Source: Dokdonella_A ginsengisoli (GTDB taxonomy: Bacteria; Pseudomonadota; Gammaproteobacteria; Xanthomonadales; Rhodanobacteraceae). From it: 64,000 nucleotides of DNA. The translations under genes and the position numbers were made by a program. The stretch covers positions 372,001-436,000 of the forward strand of contig NZ_JBHSHD010000010.1 of the NCBI RefSeq assembly GCF_042652785.1, read 5' to 3'. This document shows positions 25,501 through 34,569 of this stretch, piece by piece (the stretch's first letter is position 1; the number at the start of each line of letters is the position of its first letter). The notes under the pieces are model-generated. The model was given only the letters and a program-made list of their open reading frames with translations. It was not told the DNA's origin and did not search any database.

Positions 25501-27571
25501 CGGCGTTCTCGTAGCGGTCGGTGTAGTCGAAGTGCCAGCCGCTGGCGCTGTCGAAGGTCCAGCGGTAGTCGCGGTGTTCGCGCACCAGGGTCAGCTTGAG
25601 CTTCGGACCGGCGAGCAGCTCGCCCTTGGCGTTGCTGCGGATTACTTCGAAGCCGGCGCGCGCGCGCGCGTCCGAGCCGTCCTTCAGGTCGAACAGCGGG
25701 CGCACGCCGACCAGCGCGTCGGCCGGCCAAACGGTGCGCTTGAGGCTGCGCGTGACGGTGCGGCCGCCGCTTTCGTAGACGCTGCCGGAGACGATCGCCG
25801 CGACCGGCGCGCCCGCCTTGGCGGCGTCGGCGAGTTCGACGTCGAGCTCGAGCTTGCCGTGCTCGTCCAGCGCCTGGTCGGCGACGTCCTTGGCTTCCTT
25901 GGGCAGCTCGATCGCCGGATCGCCGAAGTAGTAGTCCTTGTGCGCATCGACCGGATGCTGGTCGGCGGACAGGGTCAGGCGCGCGGTGAAGCGGTTGCCG
26001 GAGGCCGGCGCGCCGTAGAGATAGGCGCCTTCGACGGCGAGCGCGAGCGGTTCGCCGGGCTTGAGCGTCTCCTGCGCGGCCGACAGTTCCAGCTTGAGCC
26101 GCTCGGGCAGGAATTCCTCGATGCGGAAGGTGAGGCCCTGCGTGGCCTCCTGGGATTTGGGATCGGTGCGGAATTCGACCTGCCAGCGGCCGGTCGGCGC
26201 GTCGGCGGGGATTTCCTTCGACCACTCGAAGTAGTTCATCTCTTTCGGGTCGAGCTGCGCCTGCGCGTACGGGCGGCCGTCGGGCTGCTTCAGGGTCACG
26301 AACAGCGGCTGCGGCTTGATCGCATTGCCGTCGTAGTCGCGCAGCAGCGCCGACAGGCGGATCGTCTCGCCGGGACGGTAGAGGTCGCGGCTGGACCAGC
26401 CGAACACGTCGAACCAGGCCTGCTTGCGGCCGGATACGGCGAAGTCGGAAAGATCGAGCGCTGGCTGGTTGAACGGCAGCAGCGAGACGTCCTTGCCGCT
26501 GCGCGCGACCAGCACCTGCTCGGCCTTCAGCGCGTAGGCGAGCTGCGCGTTGCCGTCGTCGCCGGTCTTGCCGGTGACCACGGCCTCGCCCTTGGCGTCC
26601 AGGACGCTCAGCTCGACGCCGACGATCGGCTCGCCGGACTTCAGCGACGCGGCGTGCACGAACAGCGTGTCCTTGTAGGCGCGCGTGTGCAGGCCGATGT
26701 CGCTGACGAAGAAGAAACTGGTCTCGTACTGGCCCTCGAAGCTGCCGGCGCGCTTCATCACCGCGAAGTACAGGCCGGGCTGGCCCAGTTCGGCGATGTT
26801 CTGGATCGGCAGGTAGTTCAGCGTGCGCTCGTTCTCCTTGCCGGTCAGGCTGAAGCGGTTGGAGTAGACCGATTCGGCGATCTGCGCCACCGGCTTGCCG
26901 TTGCGGTACCAGTAGCTCGAATCCAGCTCGTAGCTGCTGCGCTTGCCGTTCTTCTGGTAGGCGGCGAAGAAGTTGGCGATTTCCTTGTCGCGCACGCGCA
27001 GGAACTCGACGTCGACTTCCTTGACGTTGACCGACACCACCGGCAGGCCGCGCGTCTCGCGCGCCGGCAGCACGCTGCCTTGCGAGGCGAAGCCGACGGC
27101 CGGCTGCATCGGTCCGGTGTAGATCTCCTTGCTGACCTCGCTGCCGAGCGTCTTGCCGTCGGCGGCGGCGAGTTCGCCCTTGAGGCGCAGGTTGTAGTTC
27201 TGGTCGGCCTGCACGTAGGGGAAGCGCAGCGTCTTGCCGTCCTCGTCCAGCGCCCAGCTGCCCTGCACGGCGGCGCCCTTGGCGTCGTTGACGGCGATCA
27301 GCGTGTCGAACGCCTGCGTGCCGACCAGCGCCTGCGAGAATTCCAGCGTGATCGCGAGCTGGCCCTGGTACTGCTCCGCGCGCGCCGAAACGACGGCGAA
27401 GCCCTGCGGCGATTCGGCCTTCTTCGCCGGCTCGGCCGCCACCGGCGCCTTGCCCTGGACTTCCGGCACGCCGTCGTCGTGGCGGCGGCAGGCCGACAGC
27501 AGCAGCGACGAGGCGACGAAAAGCACGCAGAAGACGTACCGCAGCGAGCGTGCGGGTGAACGCAGTTCCAT
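22592..27571 (-). CDS. Bacterial alpha-2-macroglobulin lipoprotein (YfhM family)
   Basis: 1659-residue periplasmic lipoprotein thought to trap invading proteases, paired with PBP1C which repairs wall damage. The signal sequence ends in a lipobox with C28 (LLLSAC). MG1-type and macroglobulin domains follow. The complement-like thioester motif is intact as GC(1175)IEQ within KYPYGCIEQTTSKGF. The C-terminal part holds alpha/alpha toroid repeats and a receptor-binding-like domain ending near PLVEDMYKPEVRGIG. Length agrees with E. coli YfhM (1653). The start is the ATG before the signal sequence; a much longer upstream open frame is only antisense-type shadow. Confidence 0.95.
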   Translation of the reverse strand: MELRSPARSLRYVFCVLFVASSLLLSACRRHDDGVPEVQGKAPVAAEPAKKAESPQGFAVVSARAEQYQGQLAITLEFSQALVGTQAFDTLIAVNDAKGAAVQGSWALDEDGKTLRFPYVQADQNYNLRLKGELAAADGKTLGSEVSKEIYTGPMQPAVGFASQGSVLPARETRGLPVVSVNVKEVDVEFLRVRDKEIANFFAAYQKNGKRSSYELDSSYWYRNGKPVAQIAESVYSNRFSLTGKENERTLNYLPIQNIAELGQPGLYFAVMKRAGSFEGQYETSFFFVSDIGLHTRAYKDTLFVHAASLKSGEPIVGVELSVLDAKGEAVVTGKTGDDGNAQLAYALKAEQVLVARSGKDVSLLPFNQPALDLSDFAVSGRKQAWFDVFGWSSRDLYRPGETIRLSALLRDYDGNAIKPQPLFVTLKQPDGRPYAQAQLDPKEMNYFEWSKEIPADAPTGRWQVEFRTDPKSQEATQGLTFRIEEFLPERLKLELSAAQETLKPGEPLALAVEGAYLYGAPASGNRFTARLTLSADQHPVDAHKDYYFGDPAIELPKEAKDVADQALDEHGKLELDVELADAAKAGAPVAAIVSGSVYESGGRTVTRSLKRTVWPADALVGVRPLFDLKDGSDARARAGFEVIRSNAKGELLAGPKLKLTLVREHRDYRWTFDSASGWHFDYTDRYENAEARELDVEAGKPLKFDVPVEWGNYRVEILDPATGLTTRLPFFAGWSWNDDNRGKEARPDKIKLALDKPSYRAGDTLKVTVTPPQAGPGVLIVESDRLLYTKNIDARPGATFEIPVTKDWERHDVYVTALVLRGGSAVEKVTPARAVGEAYVPIDRSERKIDVTIQAPAQMKPETELPVTVKAPALAGKKAYVTVSAVDVGILNITRFARPDANAWFFAQRALGVDAYDLYGRVIESFDGSSAKLRYGGDMALAALPQARRPTAKVLTVDLFSGVVELDAKGEAQVQLAMPDFNGTVRVTALVFGENQYGGSDAETIVRAPLVAEISTPRVLAPGDQSALTLDLQNFSGSEREFAVKVAADKPLAVAQGERTVKLADGAKTTLNFPLTALDGYGVGKINVTASSPPTSGGEIKIDRHFEMVVRAAWPNVLRSSARSLDRLDPIVLGGEAIDGLLADSINARLTVSSLPPLPFAAALKDLLKYPYGCIEQTTSKGFGALLLDEQTAANLHVDGLPADQRKARVDGAIGRIASMQIPSGHFSMWGGDSYVNEYLTPYVVEFLEDARDEGFLVPDEMLQRALKRLNDDLLSGGHPYYNYEHSDHLRFADQAYSGFVLARVNRAPLGTLRALFDNDRAKSITALPLVHLGVALKLMGDQPRAEKAIEEAFAKKFERPWYLGDYGSDLRDTSLMIALVHRYGLSKPEYDARVFDLARTLTNEQRQADDAQRRYGWRSLYLSTQEQIAIGRLGKTLIKDGDKVVSGTLAIGPASTEISPDRLWSRSFGGAEIAAGVRFAPQGDLPLYVATDVAGVPKAAPAPDDRYVAIQRRYYTLDGKPWEPKPLKEGDSLIVGLRLEARKAMPDALLVDLLPGGLEIENFNLTDAKQWADVVVDGITITDRAQAAEVRHEEFRDDRYVAALKLDEGQAAHVFYLVRAVSPGTFRVPPPLVEDMYKPEVRGIGKSLPESVKVVEP

Positions 27572-27684
27572 TGAGAACTCCCCGGTTGGATGGCGGCGCC
27601 AGTATAGCCGCGCATTATGGCGGCCTTCGGGCGCGGTGGCGGCGCAGGCGTGTCGCCGCGGGCCGCCGACGGCAGCCCGGGTCG

Positions 27685-28299
27685 TCAGTCGCCGCTGCAG
27701 TCGACGGCCGTGTGGATCACTGAGAACGGACGGCGGATCGCGTAGCGGCCGCCCGGCGGGTTCTCGCGGTAGTCCACCTCGTAGCTGCCGCTCCAGAACG
27801 CATCCGGATCGGCCTGGAAATGGCGCAGCAGGATTTGCGCGACCGGGTAGGGCGTGGCCTCGGCGGCCTTGCCGGGCGCGAACCAGCGCACGTCGAGGCA
27901 GTCGGGGCAGTCCGGCGGCAGCTTCGTTTCTCCGCCGGCGTATTCGGCGGTGAACCAGTGGAAGACCACCGACCGGTCGCGGCCGGCGAAGAACTGCTCG
28001 AAGGTGCCGACGTGGCGGATGCGCCGCACGCGCAGGCCGTAGTCCGCGGCCATGCGCGTGACGAAGCGGAACGGGGAGAGCCCCGGCTCGACGCTCTGTC
28101 CCGGCACCTCCCACAGGTGCTTCCAGTCGACCAGCAGATCGCCGCGCCCGGCATCGCGCACCAGCAGCTTGGCCCGCTGCTCGACCGGCCGCTGCGTCGC
28201 CTCGTCGGACCAGGTGCACGAGGCGGGCGGGGCGGCGGCCGCCAGGTTCGCAGCGGCGGCGGCGAACAGAGGAAGCAGGCGGCGTACACGGTTCTTCAT
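27685..28299 (-). CDS. Exported protein with degenerate Nudix-like domain
   Basis: 204 residues. Residues 1 to about 24 form a signal peptide (RLLPLFAAAAANLAAAAPPAS). The mature part resembles a Nudix fold: an opening LLVDWKHLWEVPGQSVEPG followed by SPFRFVTRMAADYGLRV, and a later FHWFTAEY strand. Against the Nudix box (Gx5Ex7REUxEExGU) the metal-binding REUxEE glutamates are replaced (RMAADYGL), so hydrolase activity is doubtful. Two Cys pairs (CTW near the N-terminus; CPDC) would suit an oxidising compartment. No close family is recognised and the fold call is tentative. It is a separate transcription unit between two larger envelope genes. Confidence 0.6.
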   Translation of the reverse strand: MKNRVRRLLPLFAAAAANLAAAAPPASCTWSDEATQRPVEQRAKLLVRDAGRGDLLVDWKHLWEVPGQSVEPGLSPFRFVTRMAADYGLRVRRIRHVGTFEQFFAGRDRSVVFHWFTAEYAGGETKLPPDCPDCLDVRWFAPGKAAEATPYPVAQILLRHFQADPDAFWSGSYEVDYRENPPGGRYAIRRPFSVIHTAVDCSGD

Positions 28300-28446
28300 C
28301 GCGGGAATTTCCGCAGCGGGAGCTGCCGCAACATCGCCCAACGGCGGCGCAGTGACAAGCCCTGCGCACGCCGCATGCGTTCGCGGTCACGCTGGCGCCC
28401 GCCCGCACGGCGGCGCATTCCGCACGGAACGCGCCGCCGTCGCCGG

Positions 28447-30708
28447 CTACTGCACGGTCAGGCTGACCGGCACCACGACGATGCGCTGGTCCGCATCGTT
28501 GCTGCGCACGCACAGCGTCGCCGAGTAGCTGCCCGCGTCCAGCGTGCCGGCGTCGAAGCCGACGTCGACCGGCGTGGTCGCTCCGGCGGCCGTGCTGCCG
28601 GAGGTGACCGCGAGCGTCAGCCACGGCACGTCGGCCGGCACCGCGCACGGGCTCGGCGGCAGCGCGATGGCGAAGGCGGCGATCTGCGCCGCGGCCGGGT
28701 CGGCCGAGATGCCGCCGACCAGGGTCGCGTGTCCGGTAGCGGTGTCGAGGGTGTACATCTGACCCGGCTGCGAGAACACGCTTTCGTCGTTGACGGCGGC
28801 GAAGTACAGCACGTTGCTCGACGGATCGAAGTCCAGGCCCTCGGCGAATTCGGCATTGAAGCCGAGCGCGCCGATCGCGGTGGCGGCGCCGCTCGCCTTG
28901 TCGATCGCGATCAGCACGTCGCCGTCGATGTCCACGCCGTAGAGCTGGCCGCCGACGTCGGCGGCGATCTCGATGACGCGCCCGCCGCCGGCGATCGCGC
29001 CGACCGGCGTGGCGGCACCGGTGAGCGGATCGATCGTGTACAGCGTCGAGGACAGGCTGCCGCTCATCAGCGTGCTGCTCGCGTAGAGCGTGCCGTCGGT
29101 CGGATCGAGCGCGAGTCCGCTCCAGTCCTCGCCGTTGAGCGTGGCCGCGACGCCGACCGCGGCGATGCCGGCGTCGGCGGTGTTCACGCGCACCAGTTCG
29201 CCGCTGTCGAAGTCCAGCGAATACAGCGTCCCGAAGTCGCCGTCGAGGAAGGCGCCGCCGACCAGGGTGCGCTCGACCGCGCCGACCGGCGTGGTCGAGC
29301 CGGGAGCGGCCGCGTCGAAGCGGACCAGCGTGTTGCCGTCGATCGAGTTCAGGTTGACGCCGAAGGCCGGCACCGCGGCGCCGGCCGGCGCGTCGCCGCC
29401 GCGGTTCGCCGGCAGCAGCGAGGAGGCCAGCGTGCGCGGCGCCAGCGCGGTGGTCGAGGACGGCGCTGCCGCGGCCGGCGGCGCTGCACGCGAGCGTGCC
29501 GCCGGCGCCTGCGCTTCGCTCAGGCTCCAGGTCAGCTCGGCGTCGCCGTCGTTGCCGATGCCGAGCGAAACCTGCGTCGTCGCGCCGGCGGCGACGGTCG
29601 CCGACAGGCTGGCCGGATCGACGACGATGTCCGGGCTGCCGGCGGTGACGGTCACGCTGGCGCTGGCCACGTAGCTCGTCATCGGCGTGGGCACGAAGCG
29701 GATCGCGCTGCCGGCGGCGACCGCGGCGACGTTGTACGAATACTGATTCGCGCGCGCACCCTGGTTCAGCCCGATCGTCGCCGACAGCCCGCCGTCGAAC
29801 TCCTCGCCGTCCATGTCGACGTCGGCGTACTGGAACACGATCTCGTTGCTGCCCTCGTGCAGGATCGCCTCGAACGTCGCTGGATCGCTGGCGGTGCCGG
29901 AGGAGACGTAGTGCACGCGCTGGTTCCACTGCACGACCAGGCGCCGCTCCGGCGCCTCGCCGAGGGTCTGCGCGAAGACGCCGCCGCCGGTCGCGGCGAA
30001 GTCGTCCCAGAACGGCAGGATCGCCGGTCCCAGCGTCGCGTTGGGCAGCGGCAGGTTGTTGTATCCGACCTCGCCGGTCTCCACGCCGAACAGCATCGCG
30101 CCGTTGTTGCCGACGCGCACGACGTTCGCGCTGTGGCCGTAGAACGTGAAGTCGAAGCCGATGGGCACGGTGGCCTCGCCGTCGTCGGCGAGGTTCAGGT
30201 CCGTGCCGGTCGCGCTGATGTCCTCGAAGGCGTACGGCGGCGGCGCCGCGCCGCCGTCGAAGCCGTCGCCGAAGAGGCGGTCCGGATCGCCGGCGGCGCT
30301 GGTGTAGTCGGCCAGCGCGGTGGCGGCGGTCCAGGTCGACAGCAGGGTCTGGCTCTCGCCGACGATGCGCACGTCGTTGTACTGGAAGCTCTCGCCGGGC
30401 GCGACGTCCTGCGCGTGGTCCTGCAGCAGCACGCCGTTGCGGTCGTCGACCAGCGTGTGGAAGGCGAGGGTGTCGGGACTGGCGTTGCCGATCGTGTAGC
30501 AGAAGTTGACCGGGTCGCCGGCGGTCACCTCCAGCGACTGCGCGTCGCCGCAGCTGCCGGGCGTGAGGTCGGTGGAGACGGTGACGGCGAGCGTCAGCGG
30601 ATCCTGCCCCTGCGGGGCGGATGCCGGCGCCGCGCAGGCGTGCGGATCGAACAGGGTGGCGAGAAGACAGAGGCCGGCGGCCGCTGCGAGCGGGCGATGA
30701 CAGGACAT
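28447..30708 (-). CDS. Large secreted protein with LFxDGFDG motif and beta-propeller-like repeats
   Basis: 753 residues with a signal peptide (about 1-27, ending HACAAPA). Residues 35-150 form a small beta domain ending in RLFGDGFDGG near residue 150; this motif is C-terminal in two other proteins of the window but internal here. Next is a nidogen-like segment (VVRVGNNGAMLFG...LGPAILPFWDDF, about 190-330), a BACON/Ig-like stretch (PDIVVDPASLSATVAAGATTQVSLGI), a DUF4394-like beta-propeller region (YSLDFDSGELVRVNT, LYTIDPLTGAATPVG, MYTLDTATGHATLVGG) and a final BACON-like domain. The function is unknown; probably extracellular or surface-bound. The order suggests a fusion of two secreted modules. 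Confidence 0.8.
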   Translation of the reverse strand: MSCHRPLAAAAGLCLLATLFDPHACAAPASAPQGQDPLTLAVTVSTDLTPGSCGDAQSLEVTAGDPVNFCYTIGNASPDTLAFHTLVDDRNGVLLQDHAQDVAPGESFQYNDVRIVGESQTLLSTWTAATALADYTSAAGDPDRLFGDGFDGGAAPPPYAFEDISATGTDLNLADDGEATVPIGFDFTFYGHSANVVRVGNNGAMLFGVETGEVGYNNLPLPNATLGPAILPFWDDFAATGGGVFAQTLGEAPERRLVVQWNQRVHYVSSGTASDPATFEAILHEGSNEIVFQYADVDMDGEEFDGGLSATIGLNQGARANQYSYNVAAVAAGSAIRFVPTPMTSYVASASVTVTAGSPDIVVDPASLSATVAAGATTQVSLGIGNDGDAELTWSLSEAQAPAARSRAAPPAAAAPSSTTALAPRTLASSLLPANRGGDAPAGAAVPAFGVNLNSIDGNTLVRFDAAAPGSTTPVGAVERTLVGGAFLDGDFGTLYSLDFDSGELVRVNTADAGIAAVGVAATLNGEDWSGLALDPTDGTLYASSTLMSGSLSSTLYTIDPLTGAATPVGAIAGGGRVIEIAADVGGQLYGVDIDGDVLIAIDKASGAATAIGALGFNAEFAEGLDFDPSSNVLYFAAVNDESVFSQPGQMYTLDTATGHATLVGGISADPAAAQIAAFAIALPPSPCAVPADVPWLTLAVTSGSTAAGATTPVDVGFDAGTLDAGSYSATLCVRSNDADQRIVVVPVSLTVQ

Positions 30709-30874
30709 GGTTGCACCTCGTCGCGTGGACAGTGCAAGTCCCTTCCCTCGTTGCCTGTGGTCGCCGCTCACCCCGGCTTGCCGGTCCGCTATAGCCAGCG
30801 GCGGCTGGGCTGTCAAGTGCGGCGGGCGAGGGCGGTGACGCAGCGGAGCGATCCGCCGCGCGCCGGCGCGGTGC

Positions 30875-31696
30875 TCAGTTGAGGAACAGCCGCTCGGTCA
30901 GGCGCGCCAGCGGCGTCTCCAGCGTGCGCAGCAGGCGCGCGGGCAGGTCGAGTGGCTTGAGCAGCATCTTGACCGTCATGTCGGCCGGGATGTGCCGGCG
31001 CAGGAGATCGCGTGCGCGGCTGGTGACGCGGTCGCACTCGGCCTTGTCGGCCGCGCGCTCCGGATAGCGGGCGACGAAGACGTGGCGCAGCGCGATGTCG
31101 CTGTCCTCGTCGCGGATCTCGAGCACGCGCTTGAGCACGGTGCGGAACACGCGGAAGCGGCCGATCGACTCGCGCTCGCGGTAGCGGGTGAAGTGCTGGT
31201 AGAAGTGCTTGTAGTGGCGAACCTCGTCCTTGCGGATCTGGTCGGTCAGCGCCCGCAGCACCGGTTCCTCGGCAATCGCGTTCAGCGCGCGGTAGAGGCT
31301 GGCCGTGCCGGTCTCCACCACGCAGCGGGCGGCCAGCTCCAGGCCGCGGCTGTCTTCCAGCTGCGCCGCCGTGCACACCGCGCCGTATTCGTCCCAGAAC
31401 GCCTTGAAGCCGCCGTCCCAGTCGAACTCCGGCCAGACGCGGCGGACGTAGGCGGCGAGGGCGCGGCCGTGCTGCAGTTCTTCCTGTTCCCAGTGGTCGG
31501 CGAGCCAGCCCTGCAGCTCGGCGTCGCCGTCGAAATGGTCGATCAGGTTGCGCGTGTACAGGTCCGAACCGCTCTCGACGAAGGACGAGCTGGTGAGCAG
31601 GAAGAACAGGTCTTCGTTGGGACGGATGCGTTCGATCTCGATGCGATCGAAGCCGATGTTTTCCAGTGTCCAGGGCAGAGGCTGCGCGTAGCTCAT
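30875..31696 (-). CDS. Ferritin-like diiron-fold protein
   Basis: 273 residues, all helical. The two metal-binding helix motifs of ferritin-like diiron proteins are visible: E..H in HWEQEELQHGRALAAY and DEVRHYKHFYQHF, with glutamates in CVVETGTASLYRALNAIAEEP. Such folds serve oxygenases, desaturases and ferritins; none is specified by this sequence. The C-terminal helix-rich tail (PARLLRTLETPLARLTERLFLN) could touch the membrane. A TAATAT -10-like element lies about 29 nt upstream of the ATG. It stands alone between a secreted protein gene and rlmJ. Confidence 0.75.
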   Translation of the reverse strand: MSYAQPLPWTLENIGFDRIEIERIRPNEDLFFLLTSSSFVESGSDLYTRNLIDHFDGDAELQGWLADHWEQEELQHGRALAAYVRRVWPEFDWDGGFKAFWDEYGAVCTAAQLEDSRGLELAARCVVETGTASLYRALNAIAEEPVLRALTDQIRKDEVRHYKHFYQHFTRYRERESIGRFRVFRTVLKRVLEIRDEDSDIALRHVFVARYPERAADKAECDRVTSRARDLLRRHIPADMTVKMLLKPLDLPARLLRTLETPLARLTERLFLN

Positions 31697-31724
31697 CAGG
31701 GCCGATGACAGTCGGGGCGGGGAA

Positions 31725-31730
31725 ATATTA
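31725..31730 (-). promoter_or_regulatory. Candidate -10 element of the ferritin-like gene
   Basis: TAATAT on the minus strand, 28 nt upstream of the ATG, in the only AT-rich patch of the intergenic region. No clear -35 hexamer is spaced correctly, so an activator may be needed. Confidence 0.4.
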
Positions 31731-31759
31731 CCGATTCGCAACAGAAAACATACATCTCC

Positions 31760-31777
31760 GCCGCCCTGCGCGGCGGC
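31760..31777 (-). terminator. Weak hairpin after rlmJ
   Basis: GCCGCC and GGCGGC around a 6-nt loop, beginning 6 nt after the rlmJ stop. A mildly T-rich stretch (TGTATGTTTTCTGTT) follows some 8 nt later on the minus strand. Candidate terminator only. Confidence 0.4.
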
Positions 31778-31782
31778 ACGGC

Positions 31783-32628
31783 TCAGCTGCGTCGCAGCCA
31801 TTCCAGGCGCCAGTCGCCCGCCGGGTCCGCCGCCAGCAGGCGATGCGCCGCCGGCAGCCAGTCCTCCACGGCGCGGTCGAACTGCCACGGCGGATTGACG
31901 ATCGCCGCGCCGCAGCCGTTCAGGCGCAGCGGCGAATGGTCCGGGTGGATCAGCAGTTCGGCCACCAGCACGTCGGCGTGCGCGCCGCGCAGCCAGCGGT
32001 GGAACGGCACGATCGCCTCGCGGCGCTTGATCGGGTACCAGATCGCGTAGATCGCGTTCGGCCAGCGGCGGAAGGCTTCGCCGAGCGCGTCCTGGATCGC
32101 CGCGTACTCGCCGGCCTGCGCCTCGAACGGCGGATCGATCAGCACCAGGCCGCGCTTCTGCGGCGGCGGCAGCAGCGCCTTCAGCGCGGCGTAGCCGTCG
32201 CGGCGGTGGATCGCGCAGCGCGCGTCGCCGTGCAGGGCCGCGCGCAGGGCGTCGGCTTCGTCTTCCTGCAGCTCGCACAGGATCGCGCGGTCCTGTTCGC
32301 GCAGCAGCGCGCGCGCCAGCAGCGGCGAGCCGGGGTAGCGCACGATCTCGCCGCCGGCGCCGGCATCGATCGCGCGGACGCGCTCGAGGTAGTCGCGCAG
32401 CGCCGCGGGAAGCGCGTCGGCGGCGAGCAGGCGCTGCACGCCGTCGGCGGCCTCGCGCGTGCGCGCGGCTTCCTCGCCGCGCAGGTCGTACAGCCCGCGC
32501 CCGGCGTGCGTGTCGACGTAGCAGAACGCGGCCGGCTTGGCGCGCAGCGCCTCCAGCAGGCCGATCAGCAGGGTGTGCTTGAACACGTCGGCGAAATTGC
32601 CGGCGTGGAAGGCGTGGCGGTAGTTCAT
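31783..32628 (-). CDS. rlmJ: 23S rRNA (adenine-2030-N6)-methyltransferase RlmJ
   Basis: SAM-dependent methylation of A2030 in 23S rRNA. 281 residues (E. coli 280). Markers are the N-terminal MNYRHAFHAGNFADVFKH, the SAM motif YVDTHAGRGLYDL, the catalytic DPPFE motif in GLVLIDPPFEAQAGEY, and the C-terminal NPPWQFDRAVEDWLP. It diverges from the DUF885 gene with a 108-nt intergenic region. Confidence 0.95.
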   Translation of the reverse strand: MNYRHAFHAGNFADVFKHTLLIGLLEALRAKPAAFCYVDTHAGRGLYDLRGEEAARTREAADGVQRLLAADALPAALRDYLERVRAIDAGAGGEIVRYPGSPLLARALLREQDRAILCELQEDEADALRAALHGDARCAIHRRDGYAALKALLPPPQKRGLVLIDPPFEAQAGEYAAIQDALGEAFRRWPNAIYAIWYPIKRREAIVPFHRWLRGAHADVLVAELLIHPDHSPLRLNGCGAAIVNPPWQFDRAVEDWLPAAHRLLAADPAGDWRLEWLRRS

Positions 32629-32736
32629 GGGGCGCGCAGCTTGCGGCCGTCCGCGCGCCGCGTAAAGCCCATGACTTCCGCGCGATGGCCGGGCGCGCGG
32701 CGAACGGCTAGGCTGGCGTTTTCCACCGGGGAGGGG

Positions 32737-34569
32737 ATGCGCGTGCGGACCGTACTGAAGTGGCTGTTCCGGCTGATCCTGCTCGGCGTGCTGGTGTGCG
32801 CGCTGCTGTTCGTGCACGTGTGGTACTTCAAGCCGTACAAGATCGACTGGTTCTACGCGCGCGTGTTCGGCCAGTTCGCGCTGCAGAGCCCGGAGATGCT
32901 CAGCAGCATGCGCATCCTGCCGGCCTGGGCCGATTTCTACGGCAGCAAGCTCGACGACGCCTCGCCGGCGCAGGAAGACGCGATGGCGGCGATGCTCAAG
33001 GCCGACGTCGACACCCTGCATCGCTACGACCGCGACGCGCTCGACCGCGAGGGGCGGCTGTCCTACGACGTGCTCGACTACTTCCTGACGATCCAGGTCG
33101 AGGGCGAGCGCTTCCGCCGCCACGATTTCCCGGTCAACCAGATGTTCGGCGTGCAGTCGAGCCTGCCCAACTTCATGGCGCAGACCCACCAGGTCAAGAG
33201 CGAGGCGGAGGCGAACGCCTACGTCGCGCGCCTGGACCGGTTCCCGGCCAAGTTCGCGCAGGTGATCGAGGGGCTCAAGCTGCGCGAGGCCGGCGGCGTG
33301 GTGCCGCCGAAGTTCACCGTCGACGGCGTGCTCGAACAGATGAACGGCTTCGTCGGCGTGCCGGCGAAGCAGAACATGCTGTACCTCACGTTCAAGGAGA
33401 AGCTCGACAAGATCGCGCCCGAGACGATGCCGCAGGCGACGCGCGACGCGCTGCTCGGCCGCGTCGAGACGGCGATCGACAACAGCGTGTATCCGGCCTA
33501 CCGCAGCCTGATCGACTACTTCACCGCGCTCAAGCCGAAGGCGCAGAAGAACGAGGGTGCCTGGAGCCTGCCGGACGGCGACGCCTACTACGCGTGGTGC
33601 GTGCGCATGCACACGACCACCGACATGACGCCCGAACAGGTGCACACGCTCGGCCTGGCCGAGGTCGCGCGCATCACGGCCGAGATGGACGCGATCCTGC
33701 GCGGCCAGGGCCTGACCGAAGGCACGATCGGCGCGCGCGTGCAGCAGCTGGCGCGCGCGCCCGACGCGACCTTTCCGAACACGCCGGAAGGCAAGGCGGC
33801 GATGCTCAAGCAGTACCAGGCGATCCTCGACGAGGTGAACGCGGGACTGGGCGACGCCTTCGACGTGCGGCCCAGACTCGGCGTCGAGGTCAAGGCGGTG
33901 CCGGAGTTCTCCGAGAAGACCGCGCCGGGCGCCTACTACGAGCCGGGCGCGTTCGACGGCTCGCGGCCGGGCGTGTTCTACGCCAACATGCGCGACGCCA
34001 CCGAGACGCCGAAGTTCGCCATGCGCACCTTGGCCTACCACGAGGGCATTCCGGGTCATCATTTCCAGATCGCGATCCAGCAGGAGCTGCAGGGCGTGCC
34101 GTTCTTCCGCCGCGTGCTGCCGTTCACCGCCTACTCGGAAGGCTGGGCGCTGTACGCCGAACGGCTGGCCTGGGAACTGGGCTTCCAGAAGAACCCGCTC
34201 GACGACCTCGGCCGGCTGCGCGACGAGATGATGCGCGCGGTGCGCCTGGTCGTGGATTCGGGCATCCACTACAAGCGCTGGACGCGCGAGCAGTCGATCG
34301 CCTACATGATGGACAACACCGGCATGGCCGAGTCCGACGTCACCGCCGAGATCGAGCGCTACTTCGTCGCCCCCGGCCAGGCGCTCGCCTACAAGGCCGG
34401 CATGCTGAAGATCCTCGAGCTGCGCGAGCGCGCGAAGGAAGCGCTCGGTCCGAAGTTCAAGCTCAGCGACTTCCACGACCAGGTGCTGACGCACGGCGCA
34501 CTGCCGCTGTCGCTGCTCGAACGCGTCGTGGACGAATGGTCGCGGCCATCTTCCGATGGCCGAGGATGA
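32737..34569 (+). CDS. DUF885-family membrane-anchored putative metallopeptidase
   Basis: 610 residues. An N-terminal membrane helix (about 7-27) anchors a DUF885 domain. The zinc-site-like motif HEGIPGHH begins at about residue 435 and is followed by TAYSEGWALYAERL, the gluzincin-like arrangement of the family. Members are annotated as carboxypeptidase-like, but few have been tested. The start ATG has a strong GGGGAGGGG ribosome binding site. A hairpin follows the stop codon by about 10 nt. Confidence 0.9.
   Translation: MRVRTVLKWLFRLILLGVLVCALLFVHVWYFKPYKIDWFYARVFGQFALQSPEMLSSMRILPAWADFYGSKLDDASPAQEDAMAAMLKADVDTLHRYDRDALDREGRLSYDVLDYFLTIQVEGERFRRHDFPVNQMFGVQSSLPNFMAQTHQVKSEAEANAYVARLDRFPAKFAQVIEGLKLREAGGVVPPKFTVDGVLEQMNGFVGVPAKQNMLYLTFKEKLDKIAPETMPQATRDALLGRVETAIDNSVYPAYRSLIDYFTALKPKAQKNEGAWSLPDGDAYYAWCVRMHTTTDMTPEQVHTLGLAEVARITAEMDAILRGQGLTEGTIGARVQQLARAPDATFPNTPEGKAAMLKQYQAILDEVNAGLGDAFDVRPRLGVEVKAVPEFSEKTAPGAYYEPGAFDGSRPGVFYANMRDATETPKFAMRTLAYHEGIPGHHFQIAIQQELQGVPFFRRVLPFTAYSEGWALYAERLAWELGFQKNPLDDLGRLRDEMMRAVRLVVDSGIHYKRWTREQSIAYMMDNTGMAESDVTAEIERYFVAPGQALAYKAGMLKILELRERAKEALGPKFKLSDFHDQVLTHGALPLSLLERVVDEWSRPSSDGRG

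Noticed and set aside
27572..29929. N-terminal extension of the alpha-2-macroglobulin frame by almost 800 codons
   Set aside because: The extension is Arg-rich antisense/out-of-frame sequence through two other genes; the lipoprotein signal at the internal ATG marks the true start.
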